Part shown: positions 22,201 through 30,139 of the stretch, piece by piece
Layout: each line of letters begins with the position of its first letter
Numbering within the stretch: position 1 is the stretch's first letter
Assembly (NCBI GenBank): GCA_030267565.1
Contig: BRXU01000065.1
Location: 142,631-206,630 of the forward strand
Reading direction: 5' to 3'
DNA from: Pleodorina starrii
Taxonomy: Eukaryota; Chlorophyta; Chlorophyceae; Chlamydomonadales; Volvocaceae
Length of the DNA stretch: 64,000 nucleotides
Made by a program: the position numbers and the translations under genes
Notes under the pieces: model-generated
The model's input: only the letters and a program-made list of their open reading frames with translations
Database searches by the model: none
Told to the model about the DNA's origin: nothing

Positions 22201-23502
22201 TCAGAGGTCTTTGGCAGGACGAGCAGTGCTGTCGCCTGCCACGCGCTCGTCATCGATCTCAACTTCGGTATGGCGCAGCGTGTCCCGGATCGTTTCGGTC
22301 CGCTCACTGGCCTCCGTCTCAAGGCTGATCTCCTCGACGACGCGGGCTTCCTTGGACACGACAGCTTCCTCGTGACGCTCGGTCGCTTCGACAGTGCGCT
22401 CGGAAAACAGACCGTCACCGACGTTCACAGCCCGATCGACGGGACGACGGGTCACGTGGACGGTTTCATCGCGCAGTGTGACCTGCTCCTCGACAGGGGT
22501 TTCGACGACATAGGAGCGGATCCGGACGCGGCCATGATCGGTTTCCCGTTTGCCGACGCGCAGGTTCTCCTTCATGACCTCGATGGTGCCTTCATCCGCG
22601 CCGACATCGGCTCCGCCATAGGCTGCAGCGGGTGCCGTAGCCACGGTGCCGCGTCCCGAGAGTGCAGCTGCGCCGCCGTCCCAGCCCTCGTTGCGCCACT
22701 CGGTCTCGCGCTGGTCCATGTCGATGGTCCCCTCGTCATCGAGAATGTCGATGATCCGATCCCGGTTTGCCGCAGTCGTCTGCACCGACACCAGGTATCC
22801 ACCACGGTTCAGGCCTTCGGCATAGGTGTGCTTGTCTTCGTCGGGCATGAAGAAGTCACCGAGTGCTTCAAAAAAGCCCCTGTCCTCTTCACGAGCGGTC
22901 GTGGTGGTCGTTGCAGTCGTGTCACGACCAGCAACGATGTCGATCTTTGAGGAGGACAGACCTTCTCCTTCGATGCGGCGAACGGCATTCTCGGCCTCTT
23001 CCCGGCTGTCGAAGAAAGCCGTGATTTGCTTGCTGTTACGCTCGGTAGACATATCGTCAGTGAAAGACATTTCTCTGCTCCTGGTAAGGGTCCCGAAAAC
23101 TGCGTTGGGACCTGTTCGTTCGATGGTGGCAGTCTGTTTGCGCAGCGCGACGTCGATGCTTTTGGAATCGATCGACGTGATGGTCCGAATGTGAAGCTCC
23201 TCCGTCACGAGGATCCGGATCTCGGTCACTGCAACTTCTTCGATGACGGGAACAATATAGACATCTCCCTTATGTCGGGGTTCGGGCGCTACTTCGCCCT
23301 TCTCCAGCATGCGGTTGATCTCCACCCTTTCGATCACCGTCTCTGTTTTTGAGAGATCGACGACCGCCTGGTGAGCGGTCGCAGAGGTTGATGTCCGCAC
23401 CACGACCTTGCCTGTGACAATGTCATTTATGATGATCCTGGCGCGTTCCTCGACCAGGGCGATCGTCTGCGATGTGGACGTCTCGACGGGATGATCGCTC
23501 AT
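22201..23502 (-). CDS. YsnF/AvaK-like protein with two DUF2382 regions
   Basis: 433 residues in three blocks. Residues 1-130 form one DUF2382-type beta-rich unit (V-V-R-T-S-T, I-E-R-V-E-I-N-R, L-V-T-E-E-L-H-I-R). Residues about 150-280 hold a general-stress GYLV-type domain (ITAFFDSREEAENAVRRIEG, G-G-Y-L-V-S-V-Q-T). Residues 295-420 are a second DUF2382 (V-M-K-E-N-L-R-V-G-K-R-E). M-S-F-T-D-D-M-S-T-E-R in the middle looks like an old start codon region, so this may be a fusion of two adjacent genes. It follows the membrane protein gene by 34 bp, probably one operon under the EcfG-like promoter. Confidence 0.8.
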   Translation of the reverse strand: MSDHPVETSTSQTIALVEERARIIINDIVTGKVVVRTSTSATAHQAVVDLSKTETVIERVEINRMLEKGEVAPEPRHKGDVYIVPVIEEVAVTEIRILVTEELHIRTITSIDSKSIDVALRKQTATIERTGPNAVFGTLTRSREMSFTDDMSTERNSKQITAFFDSREEAENAVRRIEGEGLSSSKIDIVAGRDTTATTTTTAREEDRGFFEALGDFFMPDEDKHTYAEGLNRGGYLVSVQTTAANRDRIIDILDDEGTIDMDQRETEWRNEGWDGGAAALSGRGTVATAPAAAYGGADVGADEGTIEVMKENLRVGKRETDHGRVRIRSYVVETPVEEQVTLRDETVHVTRRPVDRAVNVGDGLFSERTVEATERHEEAVVSKEARVVEEISLETEASERTETIRDTLRHTEVEIDDERVAGDSTARPAKDL

Positions 23503-23536
23503 GGAAGTGGGTTCCTGTTCGTTTCAGAAAGTGAGA

Positions 23537-24463
23537 TCAAAGCTGACGGCGATGCGCGGTCACGACCGGCTCGACGACACCCATTTGACCACCGAACCAG
23601 CCGGCAAGCGCACCGAGGATCAGGACCACAGCGGCAAGAAGTGCGCCGCGCGACGCGGCCTTGGCGGCCGTATCTGCAGCCTCCGTGGCAGCAGCCTGGG
23701 CCGTGTCCACCGCTTCGGTAAACTGTGCCTGGTATTCCTCGATCTGCTGCTGTGCTTCAGGAACCGGAATGCCTTGAGCCTGCGACAGCGCTTGGGCTGC
23801 CTGGCGGCTTGCCTGTTCCGCTTCCGCCTCTGTACCGGTCAAAGCCGTGCGCACCGCGGCGATTGCCGCGTCGCGGGCCGCTTCCGGATCTGCATCGGCG
23901 GGCACCGAACCGCGGATCCGCTCTTCGATCGCCGTAAAGGGATCGTTGGGAATGGCCGAGCCAACCATCGAACCTGCCGTGCTGGCAGCCCCGCCCACGA
24001 CGTTACCGACCGTGCTTACCGCACCGCCGACAAGGCTCGTGACGCTCGAGCCGATCAAATAGATCACGAAGATCGTGGAAACGGCCCAAGCAGTCAGGCC
24101 ATGCCAACCGGCTGTGGACGGCTTCGGTTTTCCCGACAGACGGCCGGCAGCAACACCACCAATGAGCGCGGCTAAAATGGTGGAGATGGCAAACCAGATA
24201 CCGGCCCCGATCCCGAACGCCCCGGCGGTCGGGTTGTCACCGGTTCCAGGATTGAGCGTGGCGGCGCCCACACCGACACCGGCCATGTTCAACACGACCT
24301 GAGCGCTGACCGCGATGACCGCACCGGCAAAGATTGCGCCCCAGGACACCTGGTTGATCATGACCGACCGGGCGTCCTCTGCGGGCGTTACGGCGCTGAC
24401 GGAGATGTCGGACGTATCGCGGTTTGTCGAATAGCCAGTCCCCGATTTAGGAATTTGGGCCAT
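23537..24463 (-). CDS. Stress-associated integral membrane protein
   Basis: About 308 residues. Several glycine/alanine-rich membrane segments (WGAIFAGAVIAVSAQVV, I-W-F-A-I-S-T-I-L-A-A-L-I-G-G-V-A-A-G, V-S-T-I-F-V-I-Y-L-I-G-S-S-V) precede a long alanine/glutamine coiled stretch (A-E-A-E-Q-A-S-R-Q-A-A-Q-A-L) and a final helix (A-A-V-V-L-I-L-G-A-L-A-G-W-F-G-G). The layout resembles YrzE/PhnA-like proteins next to general stress genes in alphaproteobacteria. The start is at 24463; 24487 is possible. No biochemical function is known to me. Confidence 0.65.
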   Translation of the reverse strand: MAQIPKSGTGYSTNRDTSDISVSAVTPAEDARSVMINQVSWGAIFAGAVIAVSAQVVLNMAGVGVGAATLNPGTGDNPTAGAFGIGAGIWFAISTILAALIGGVAAGRLSGKPKPSTAGWHGLTAWAVSTIFVIYLIGSSVTSLVGGAVSTVGNVVGGAASTAGSMVGSAIPNDPFTAIEERIRGSVPADADPEAARDAAIAAVRTALTGTEAEAEQASRQAAQALSQAQGIPVPEAQQQIEEYQAQFTEAVDTAQAAATEAADTAAKAASRGALLAAVVLILGALAGWFGGQMGVVEPVVTAHRRQL

Positions 24464-24618
24464 GTCTTTGTCTTTCTTTAAAGCCATTACCAATGCTGAG
24501 TGAACAGCGTCATGAACTGCGAATTGGCACTGTAAAGTAAAAACTATTTACATTGAAAAAACGAAAATTGACGCCGCTATCAGATGCGGATGGGCATTAC
24601 GATGTTCAGTGTCGCGTT

Positions 24619-24643
24619 AACCAATCCGTGAACGGAATGTTCC
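24619..24643 (-). promoter_or_regulatory. EcfG-type promoter match
   Basis: On the minus strand GGAAC, 16 bases, GGTT. The consensus for the alphaproteobacterial general stress sigma factor EcfG is GGAAC-N16/17-CGTT, so this differs at one base. It lies about 155 bases upstream of the membrane protein start and would drive that gene and the DUF2382 gene. Confidence 0.5.
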
Positions 24644-24750
24644 TATAACAAAAAGCATCAAAGGATTTTCTTCCTTTGGTCAGTCGAATGGTGGATCTGG
24701 TCAGTCTTGGATATGGGGAGAATCCCCGATGAACGCACGAGACCGAACCG

Positions 24751-26061
24751 ATGCTTGAAAAACTGTCTGAGCCGCCCGATCCCTATATCCTGGTCCTGAT
24801 GGGGTCTGGTGTTCTCATCGCGCTCGTGGCGTGGTTGCCGCTTGTCCTTCGCCGCCTGCCGCTGTCGCTGCCGATCGTTTGCATTCTGATCGGGGTGGGA
24901 CTGGGGTTGGTCCCGGGGCTGCGGTTCGACCCGTCGCCGCTCGAGTATCCCGAGATTGCCGAACGGTTTTCCGAGTTCGTGGTGATCATCGCCCTGATGG
25001 GTGCAGGCCTCAAGATCGATCGGGTCCTGGGACTGCGGTCCTGGATGATCACCTGGCGGCTGATCTTCCTGACCCTGCCATTGGGCATCGCGCTGATTGC
25101 ACTCCTGGCCGGGACATGGCTTGCCCTGCCTTGGACGATGGCTCTTCTGCTGGGTGCTGTCCTGGCGCCAACGGACCCTGTGCTGGCCTCGGACGTACAG
25201 GTCGGTCCGCCAAAGTCGGGTGAGGAGGACGAGGTCCGGTTCGCGCTGACGTCGGAGGCCGGTGTCAACGATGGTGCGGCCTTCCCCTTCGTCCACCTGG
25301 CAATCGTCCTGTCAGCCGCAGCCGTGACACAGGAGCCCTGGTTCTGGGACTGGCTCAGCTACAATGTTTTCTGGGAGATCGGTGTCGGCGTTCTGGGCGG
25401 CTACCTGATCGGCAAACTCTTCGGGTGGATCACGTTCCATATTCCCGCCGAGAGCAAGCTGGCGCAGACCGGAGACGGGCTGATCGCCCTTGCCGCGACA
25501 TTCATCTCCTACGGATTTACCGAGACCGTCCACTCTTACGGGTTTCTGTCCGTGTTCGTAACCGCGCTGACATTTCGTCAAGCCCATCGAAGCCATGATT
25601 TCCATATGGAGATGCATGATCTGACGGAGCAGGTCGAGCGGATCGCGATGATGATCCTGCTCCTCTTCTTCGGCGGTGCATTGGCGAACGGACTGCTCGG
25701 CGCCCTGCGCCCGATCGATGTCGCAGGCGCGCTGCTCATTCTCCTGATCATCCGCCCCGTGACCGGAATGATCGGCTTGGGCGGCATGAAAGCCACGCTC
25801 AGCGAGCGCCTCACCATCTCATTCTTCGGAATAAGAGGGATCGGCTCGTTCTACTACCTGGCTTACGGGCTGAACCACATTGACGATCTTACTCACGCTG
25901 CACGTCTTTGGGCGATCGTCGGGCTCGTCGTGCTGCTGTCCATTGTCATGCACGGCCTCACAGTGACCCCCATCATGAGGAAGCTGGACCTTACCCATGG
26001 GCGCGACCCTGACGCGGACGATGCCGTGCCGCCGCCGGGCTTCCAGGGTCCTGCCACCTGA
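24751..26061 (+). CDS. Na+/H+ antiporter, CPA1 (NhaP-type)
   Basis: 436-residue inner-membrane antiporter with about twelve helices. The CPA1 signature A-P-T-D-P-V-L-A-S-D and the ion-binding Asn-Asp pair in S-E-A-G-V-N-D-G-A-A are both present, as is the later F-G-I-R-G-I-G-S. It exchanges cytosolic sodium or potassium for protons and so bears on salt and pH stress. The short cytosolic tail (R-D-P-D-A-D-D-A-V-P) is much smaller than in full NhaP with TrkA domains. Divergent from the EcfG-linked membrane protein. Confidence 0.9.
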   Translation: MLEKLSEPPDPYILVLMGSGVLIALVAWLPLVLRRLPLSLPIVCILIGVGLGLVPGLRFDPSPLEYPEIAERFSEFVVIIALMGAGLKIDRVLGLRSWMITWRLIFLTLPLGIALIALLAGTWLALPWTMALLLGAVLAPTDPVLASDVQVGPPKSGEEDEVRFALTSEAGVNDGAAFPFVHLAIVLSAAAVTQEPWFWDWLSYNVFWEIGVGVLGGYLIGKLFGWITFHIPAESKLAQTGDGLIALAATFISYGFTETVHSYGFLSVFVTALTFRQAHRSHDFHMEMHDLTEQVERIAMMILLLFFGGALANGLLGALRPIDVAGALLILLIIRPVTGMIGLGGMKATLSERLTISFFGIRGIGSFYYLAYGLNHIDDLTHAARLWAIVGLVVLLSIVMHGLTVTPIMRKLDLTHGRDPDADDAVPPPGFQGPAT

Positions 26062-26080
26062 CACATTCGGGCACAGACGT

Positions 26081-26108
26081 AAAAAGGGCCCCTCGAGGGG
26101 CCCTTTTT
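26081..26108. terminator. Perfect 28-bp bidirectional terminator
   Basis: A complete palindrome: AAAAAGGGCCCCTC followed by its reverse complement, A-run before and T-run after. It separates the convergent antiporter (stop 26061) and DUF892 gene (stop 26130) and will work for both. Confidence 0.95.
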
Positions 26109-26129
26109 AATCGTTACGATGGAAGAGCC

Positions 26130-26822
26130 TTATGCGTCTTCAGGCTGGTCTTCGTCATAGTCTGCCGCAGCCTCGTTGATCGAACCTTCGGCGATTTCCG
26201 TCAGCTTGCTGTCCGCTGCGCTCTCCTGGGCCAGGATGGTCTCGAGATGGGCCTTCGCCTCATCCATGCCGAGAGCTTCCGCAAAAGCGCTCATCGAGCC
26301 GTAGCGGGTGATCTCGTAATGCTCGACGGCCTGACAGCTGAAGATGATGGCAGCATCGCCCGCAGCAGTCCCTCCGAAGTCCTCAAGCAGGCTCTCACTC
26401 TCTTCCAGGATGCCATCGATGGCGTCACATTTCTCGGCCTTGGCCCGCTTGCCCAAGAGCGTGAAGATCGCCTCAAGGCCTTCGATCTGGGCGGCGGTCT
26501 CCTCACGATGCTGCGTCAGCGCCTCGACCAGCTCCGGGTGGTTGGCCGCCTTGATCATCTTGGGCAGAGATTTGTAGATCTTTTTCTCGGCGTAATACAT
26601 ATCCGCCAGAGCATGTTCGAACAGATCGGCCAAGCCCTTCGTCTCGCTGGCCTGCTTGGACGCTTTGGCGGAGGCCGCTTTGGCAGCAATGGTCTTGGAG
26701 CGCTTCGCACGTGTTTCAGCGCTGGCTTTCTCAGTTTTCCCACCTGCACGTTCACTCGACTTTGACACCTTTTCTTTTGCCCTGGTCGACGTCTCGTCAG
26801 CAGCTTTTTTCGCTTTTGCCAT
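26130..26822 (-). CDS. DUF892 (YciE/YciF-like) ferritin-fold protein with histone-like tail
   Basis: 230 residues. The first 65 are Lys/Ala/Ser-rich (AKAKKAADETSTRAKEKVSK) like histone H1 or AlgP tails. Residues about 68-225 are the DUF892 four-helix bundle: L-F-E-H-A-L-A-D-M-Y-Y-A-E-K-K-I, H-R-E-E-T, V-E-H-Y-E-I-T-R-Y-G, and L-A-Q-E-S-A-A-D. The Glu/His positions could bind metals, as in ferritin-like proteins. An EcfG-type promoter lies 53 bases upstream of the start. The tail could tether the bundle to DNA, comparable with Dps; that is inference. Confidence 0.82.
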   Translation of the reverse strand: MAKAKKAADETSTRAKEKVSKSSERAGGKTEKASAETRAKRSKTIAAKAASAKASKQASETKGLADLFEHALADMYYAEKKIYKSLPKMIKAANHPELVEALTQHREETAAQIEGLEAIFTLLGKRAKAEKCDAIDGILEESESLLEDFGGTAAGDAAIIFSCQAVEHYEITRYGSMSAFAEALGMDEAKAHLETILAQESAADSKLTEIAEGSINEAAADYDEDQPEDA

Positions 26823-26874
26823 GATTAGGATCTTTCTCGCATCTTGGTTGAAGACTTCCGGAATTGCCTGCGAG

Positions 26875-26900
26875 AACGCCGGTGTTCAGGCGGCTGTTCC
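26875..26900 (-). promoter_or_regulatory. EcfG-type promoter, perfect match
   Basis: GGAAC, 17 bases, CGTT on the minus strand, exactly the general-stress EcfG consensus. The expected transcription start lies about 45 bases before the DUF892 ATG at 26822. Confidence 0.65.
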
Positions 26901-26955
26901 CACGGCAGGGCGGCATTTGTTATCGGGCAGCCAATCGCGAATGGTCAGCTGCTGG

Positions 26956-27555
26956 TTATCGGCTTTCCTGGCTCTGAGGCCAAAAGGCATGGACAACATA
27001 TGCCGCCGCAAAACCGAGGACTGCGCCGGCCGCAACATCGATGGGATAGTGCTTGCCGCGAGGTACTTGAATGCCCGCAATCATTGCAGCGATTGCCAGG
27101 GCCGGCACAGCCGTTTGCGGCAGATCCCTCGCCATGACGGTGGCGACGGCCACAGCCCCTGCGGTATGGCCGGAGGGGAAAGAGGTATCGTGTCCGCCTT
27201 CGCTCTCCCCTGCCTCGCATTCATAGGTCTGCTCTTCGATCATGACCTTCGGGCGTGTCCGCTTGAAGTTGTTTTTGATGATCCGCTTGACGGAGTTTGC
27301 AAGAACATGCGCGGTCATCATCTTCAACCCTGCCTGCGTGATCTGCGGGCGCCCGGCAATCGCGCCTCCCCCGATCATTGCGGCACACACGATCGACAGG
27401 GGGATCTGATCGGCGATCTCACTAGCCGCGCCGAGCGTCTTAACCACAGGGTGGTGACGATGACGCGCAGCGGACCGTGCGGCCTCCTTGTCCGCCTGCT
27501 CGACGGCCATCACGACATCGGAAGAGGCCTCATTTTTTTGGCTGTTCGTGCCCAT
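26956..27555 (-). CDS. PAP2-family phosphatase
   Basis: 199 residues from the ATG at 27555 (M-G-T-N-S-Q-K-N-E). All three acid-phosphatase motifs are present: K-R-T-R-P, P-S-G-H-T, and R-G-K-H-Y-P-I-D-V. Membrane helices surround them (A-A-M-I-A-G-I-Q-V; A-A-G-A-V-L-G-F-A-A-A-Y-V). The likely substrate is a lipid phosphate such as undecaprenyl pyrophosphate or phosphatidic acid, acting at the periplasmic side. The frame extends 71 codons upstream without PAP2 features, so the internal start is preferred. It lies upstream of DUF892 on the same strand. Confidence 0.85.
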   Translation of the reverse strand: MGTNSQKNEASSDVVMAVEQADKEAARSAARHRHHPVVKTLGAASEIADQIPLSIVCAAMIGGGAIAGRPQITQAGLKMMTAHVLANSVKRIIKNNFKRTRPKVMIEEQTYECEAGESEGGHDTSFPSGHTAGAVAVATVMARDLPQTAVPALAIAAMIAGIQVPRGKHYPIDVAAGAVLGFAAAYVVHAFWPQSQESR

Positions 27556-27849
27556 TTGGATCGCTTTCTTGCTGATCTTGTGCTGCCCATGCGGCAGGCA
27601 CTGAAGCAAGCAAAGGCCTTCCTGGTTCCTGCAATAAAAGATGTGGCGCCTTAAAACAGAGCTTACAGGCCTTGGCAGGTTCCCGCGTGATGAACGTTCA
27701 TCAGCGGCCATTCTAACGCATGATCCAGGCGGGCTGCGGTGACGGAAGTCGCCGCCCGACCGGATCATGCTTTTTGACCGCGAGGCGTTTGTCTCAAGTC
27801 AGAACTCTCACTTCCAATTCCACATAATCATCGCTGCGCCGCAACGACA
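27556..27849. other. Spacer before the umuDC scar
   Basis: No gene seen. It contains the PAP2 leader and the unmatched end of the broken umuC frame, which stops at 27794-27796. A minus-strand GGAAC at 27618 lacks a good second element for EcfG. Confidence 0.5.
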
Positions 27850-27937
27850 TATCAAACACGCGTTCGCAGCTGACGTAGAAGTTGTTGCAGTCGATCAGCG
27901 CAATGGGGCGGTCGGATTGCTCCACCAGAACCGCCCC
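27850..27937 (-). pseudogene. umuDC remnant (UmuC first residues, possible UmuD end)
   Basis: On the minus strand a GTG at 27925 opens a frame with A-L-I-D-C-N-N-F-Y-V-S-C-E-R-V-F, the invariant start of Y-family UmuC polymerases with its first catalytic Asp. After about 20 codons the sequence departs from the family. Just upstream a frame ending at 27937 reads G-V-V-R-R-L-P-I-E-stop, like a UmuD C-terminus. The order umuD-umuC with an 11-base gap is normal for the operon. The UmuC call is firm, UmuD tentative. Confidence 0.65.
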
Positions 27938-27941
27938 TATT

Positions 27942-28208
27942 CTATGGGCAGGCGGCGCACGACGCCGGCGACACCCCTATATCTCGGGCGTCTCTGTGAC
28001 CGAGATTGTAGCATAGCCAAGCTCGGCTTTGGTGGTCAAAACAGGGTTGCCGGGATTCAGGGGCGTCGATGGATACCAGCCTGATCCGCTCGCCATGGAT
28101 TTCGATGGTATCTCCGTCGATCACACTAGCCTGCCCTGCAATACTGTTGGCTAAGCCTGGTCCTGCGATAGTGCAGCACAGTGCGGCGACTGCAAAAAAC
28201 CTGTTCAT
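27942..28208 (-). pseudogene. Thermonuclease-like protein, truncated
   Basis: 88-codon frame with a signal peptide (MNRFFAVAALCCTIAGPGLA) and the start of a staphylococcal-nuclease fold: A-S-V-I-D-G-D-T-I-E-I-H-G-E-R-I-R-L, then I-D-A-P-E-S-R-Q. The later catalytic residues are missing because the frame enters the umuD-like DNA. RBS AGGAAG is intact. The junction looks like a deletion that fused the nuclease front half to a lost umuDC operon. Confidence 0.7.
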
Positions 28209-28400
28209 CCTGGGCTTCCTTCCTCGAAACGGTTCTGTATCGCTCTAGGGCCGCAACAGGCTGTTATTCACAGCCATGCGACAGTGCCCCCAGTGCTGAA
28301 GGTTGATTTTGATGTGCATTGGGTATCGTTAAGTGGCCTATCCCTCATGGATTTGAACCGCCGTAGGGACGCGATAACGGCCCGCTATGTGCTGTCAGCA

Positions 28401-29153
28401 TCATGATCCTGAATAAGAATAAGAGGTAGATTGGTATTCAGTCCGCTTGGCAGACTCGCGCAAACCGATAGCTTTACCCAACCGGGCCAGCTCCTTTCCA
28501 AGCGTCGAATCTTCGATCACGAACTCCGCAAAACTCCCAAGATCGAGCGTAGCGATATGCGCCGCTTCGATAGCGGCGCGATCTGCTCGGGCAGCTTGGT
28601 CATCATCTGGCGCTGCTGGTTTTCCAGCCCATCGCCCAAGAAGCGCAAGGGCGCGCTTTGGTGCGGACAGGCGATAGGCATTACTGACTTGCCGGACCTG
28701 CGGCCCCCGGCCCTCGTTCGGGGCAGGCTCAAAGCGGCGCAGCCAGTCCAGAAAACCGTGATCGCGCAGCGCCTTCAGCGCCCGCACAACTGCGTCACGC
28801 GACCGGCACAGCTTGTCAGTGATGTAATCAAGGGACGGGTCTAGTCGGCCCGACTTGAAGTTCACCAGATTAGCGAACAGCGCCAAGACCTCCAAAGCGA
28901 TGCCCCCGAGGGGGCCGTTTCGCTTGCCGGGTTCCTTCCTTGCCCGGTCATACTGTCGGGCGGCCATTAGCGTCTTCTGCACGTCCTGGCGCGACGTCCC
29001 ACGCCAAAATGATCCTTCGCATGATCCGGCACGGAGTGAATTGCGACGGACGGGTTTGCAGTCGATTTCACTGCTATCGCTGCGCGCGCCATTAATAACG
29101 CCGTCTATGCGTTTGAAAAAATTGCCGCGTTCTGCGGCCTCTCCGGTATTCAT
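28401..29153 (-). CDS. Winged-helix DNA-binding protein, possible plasmid replication initiator
   Basis: 250 residues from the ATG at 29153 (GAGGAG upstream; an extra 19 residues are possible). Residues about 95-160 form a winged helix (A-L-F-A-N-L-V-N-F-K-S-G-R-L-D-P-S-L-D-Y, C-R-S-R-D-A-V-V-R-A-L-K-A-L-R-D-H-G-F-L) like those of plasmid Rep proteins and replication-associated regulators. An E-I-D-C-K-P-V-R-R-N-S-L basic segment precedes it. No canonical repA, repB or repC is visible in this window, and a DnaA-box-like TTATTCACA lies at 28264 just downstream. Initiator is the more interesting reading; transcription factor is the alternative. Confidence 0.5.
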   Translation of the reverse strand: MNTGEAAERGNFFKRIDGVINGARSDSSEIDCKPVRRNSLRAGSCEGSFWRGTSRQDVQKTLMAARQYDRARKEPGKRNGPLGGIALEVLALFANLVNFKSGRLDPSLDYITDKLCRSRDAVVRALKALRDHGFLDWLRRFEPAPNEGRGPQVRQVSNAYRLSAPKRALALLGRWAGKPAAPDDDQAARADRAAIEAAHIATLDLGSFAEFVIEDSTLGKELARLGKAIGLRESAKRTEYQSTSYSYSGS

Positions 29154-29472
29154 CTGCTGCTCCTCGATCAAGAAGCGCGGTGTCCGCAGGCAAGCCGTAT
29201 CCGTTCGCACAGATGCGCTTTTTGCTCTTGATTTTCGGGAGTAGGAAGGTAACTATAGCAGTCGAACATCTTGCTAATTCAGGTCGCCAAACCTGTGTTA
29301 CCAAACCCAAGCCCCCTCGTGCGGACCCCCGCGCGGGGGGGTTTCCTGTTGGGTGGGTGGTTTTATCTGATTCTGCTCGTCCCTCCCTTTGCGGGCATTT
29401 TGCCGCACAGCCTACGCCAAAGGCGCCGAAGTGGCTGATCAATAAATGACTGCCGGCGCCGAATGACCCGCG
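29154..29472. other. 319-bp gap with a GC hairpin
   Basis: Leader of the winged-helix gene. A CCCCCGCGCGGGGG hairpin followed by GGTTT at 29325-29343 looks like a plus-strand terminator. Otherwise I see nothing. Confidence 0.5.
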
Positions 29473-30039
29473 TCAGTAAGTCTCCCAAATGATTTCGGAA
29501 ATCTGACCGCTGTAATCCATGGTCCTTATCGCAATGCCGCGCCTCGTTCCGGCCTGTTCTCCACCGTTATACCCAACCCGGTCACGAACCCACAAAGGCG
29601 CGTCCTCCAGGCGGATACTGATCCAACGAAACTCGCCGGCCTCGTCGTAGAAGCCCCGCTGCGTCGAATCTGATATCTCGATGCCCTCACTGTTCCGCTG
29701 ACCACGATAGTTGACGTGGTAAACCTCGATGCCGTCACGATAGCCCCTTAAATCGTCTGTCAGACCATCGCTGCCCATGTTGGGCAGCGGCGGGAGACCG
29801 CTGGCACGCAGCGGGCAGTTCCAGAGCTGCAAGGGCGGCTCAACGGGCCACGGCGTAACGCGACGGATCATTTCGATCTTGGCTGCTGTGCATTCCGCTG
29901 ATGCAGGGAAGCCGCCAGCCATACAGAGAAGAATTGCGCAATCGATCGGGTAGGATTGCGCAGCGACACGCATCGGTGTCACAACGCCCGCCGACACGGC
30001 GATCATCACTCCCAACGTGACTTGGCCTAGACGACGCAT
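29473..30039 (-). CDS. Secreted hypothetical protein
   Basis: 188 residues with a Sec signal (MRRLGQVTLGVMIAVSAGVV, cleavage near V-A-A-Q). The mature part starts Y-P-I-D-C-A-I-L-L-C-M-A-G-G-F-P-A-S and has four conserved-looking cysteines early, then a hydrophilic beta-rich region. The start at 30039 has GAGGAAG. It lies at the edge of the conjugation region and may be an exported partner of the secretion system; that is inferred only from position. Confidence 0.65.
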   Translation of the reverse strand: MRRLGQVTLGVMIAVSAGVVTPMRVAAQSYPIDCAILLCMAGGFPASAECTAAKIEMIRRVTPWPVEPPLQLWNCPLRASGLPPLPNMGSDGLTDDLRGYRDGIEVYHVNYRGQRNSEGIEISDSTQRGFYDEAGEFRWISIRLEDAPLWVRDRVGYNGGEQAGTRRGIAIRTMDYSGQISEIIWETY

Positions 30040-30139
30040 AACCACTTCCTCAAAGCAACGATCCTATACGATGTATGTCATCAGTATAAGATCATATAGA
30101 GCCTTTGAGAACGCTTTGGCAACGCCTAGAGGTCATTCT

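Noticed and set aside
24658..25296. Long minus-strand frame opposite the antiporter
   Set aside because: Composition is Arg/Gln/Pro-rich without hydrophobic core; it is the antisense shadow of a clear CPA1 gene.
27600..27625. EcfG-type promoter for the PAP2 gene
   Set aside because: GGAAC is present on the minus strand but the second element at 16 or 17 bases reads TGCT or GCTT, too far from CGTT.
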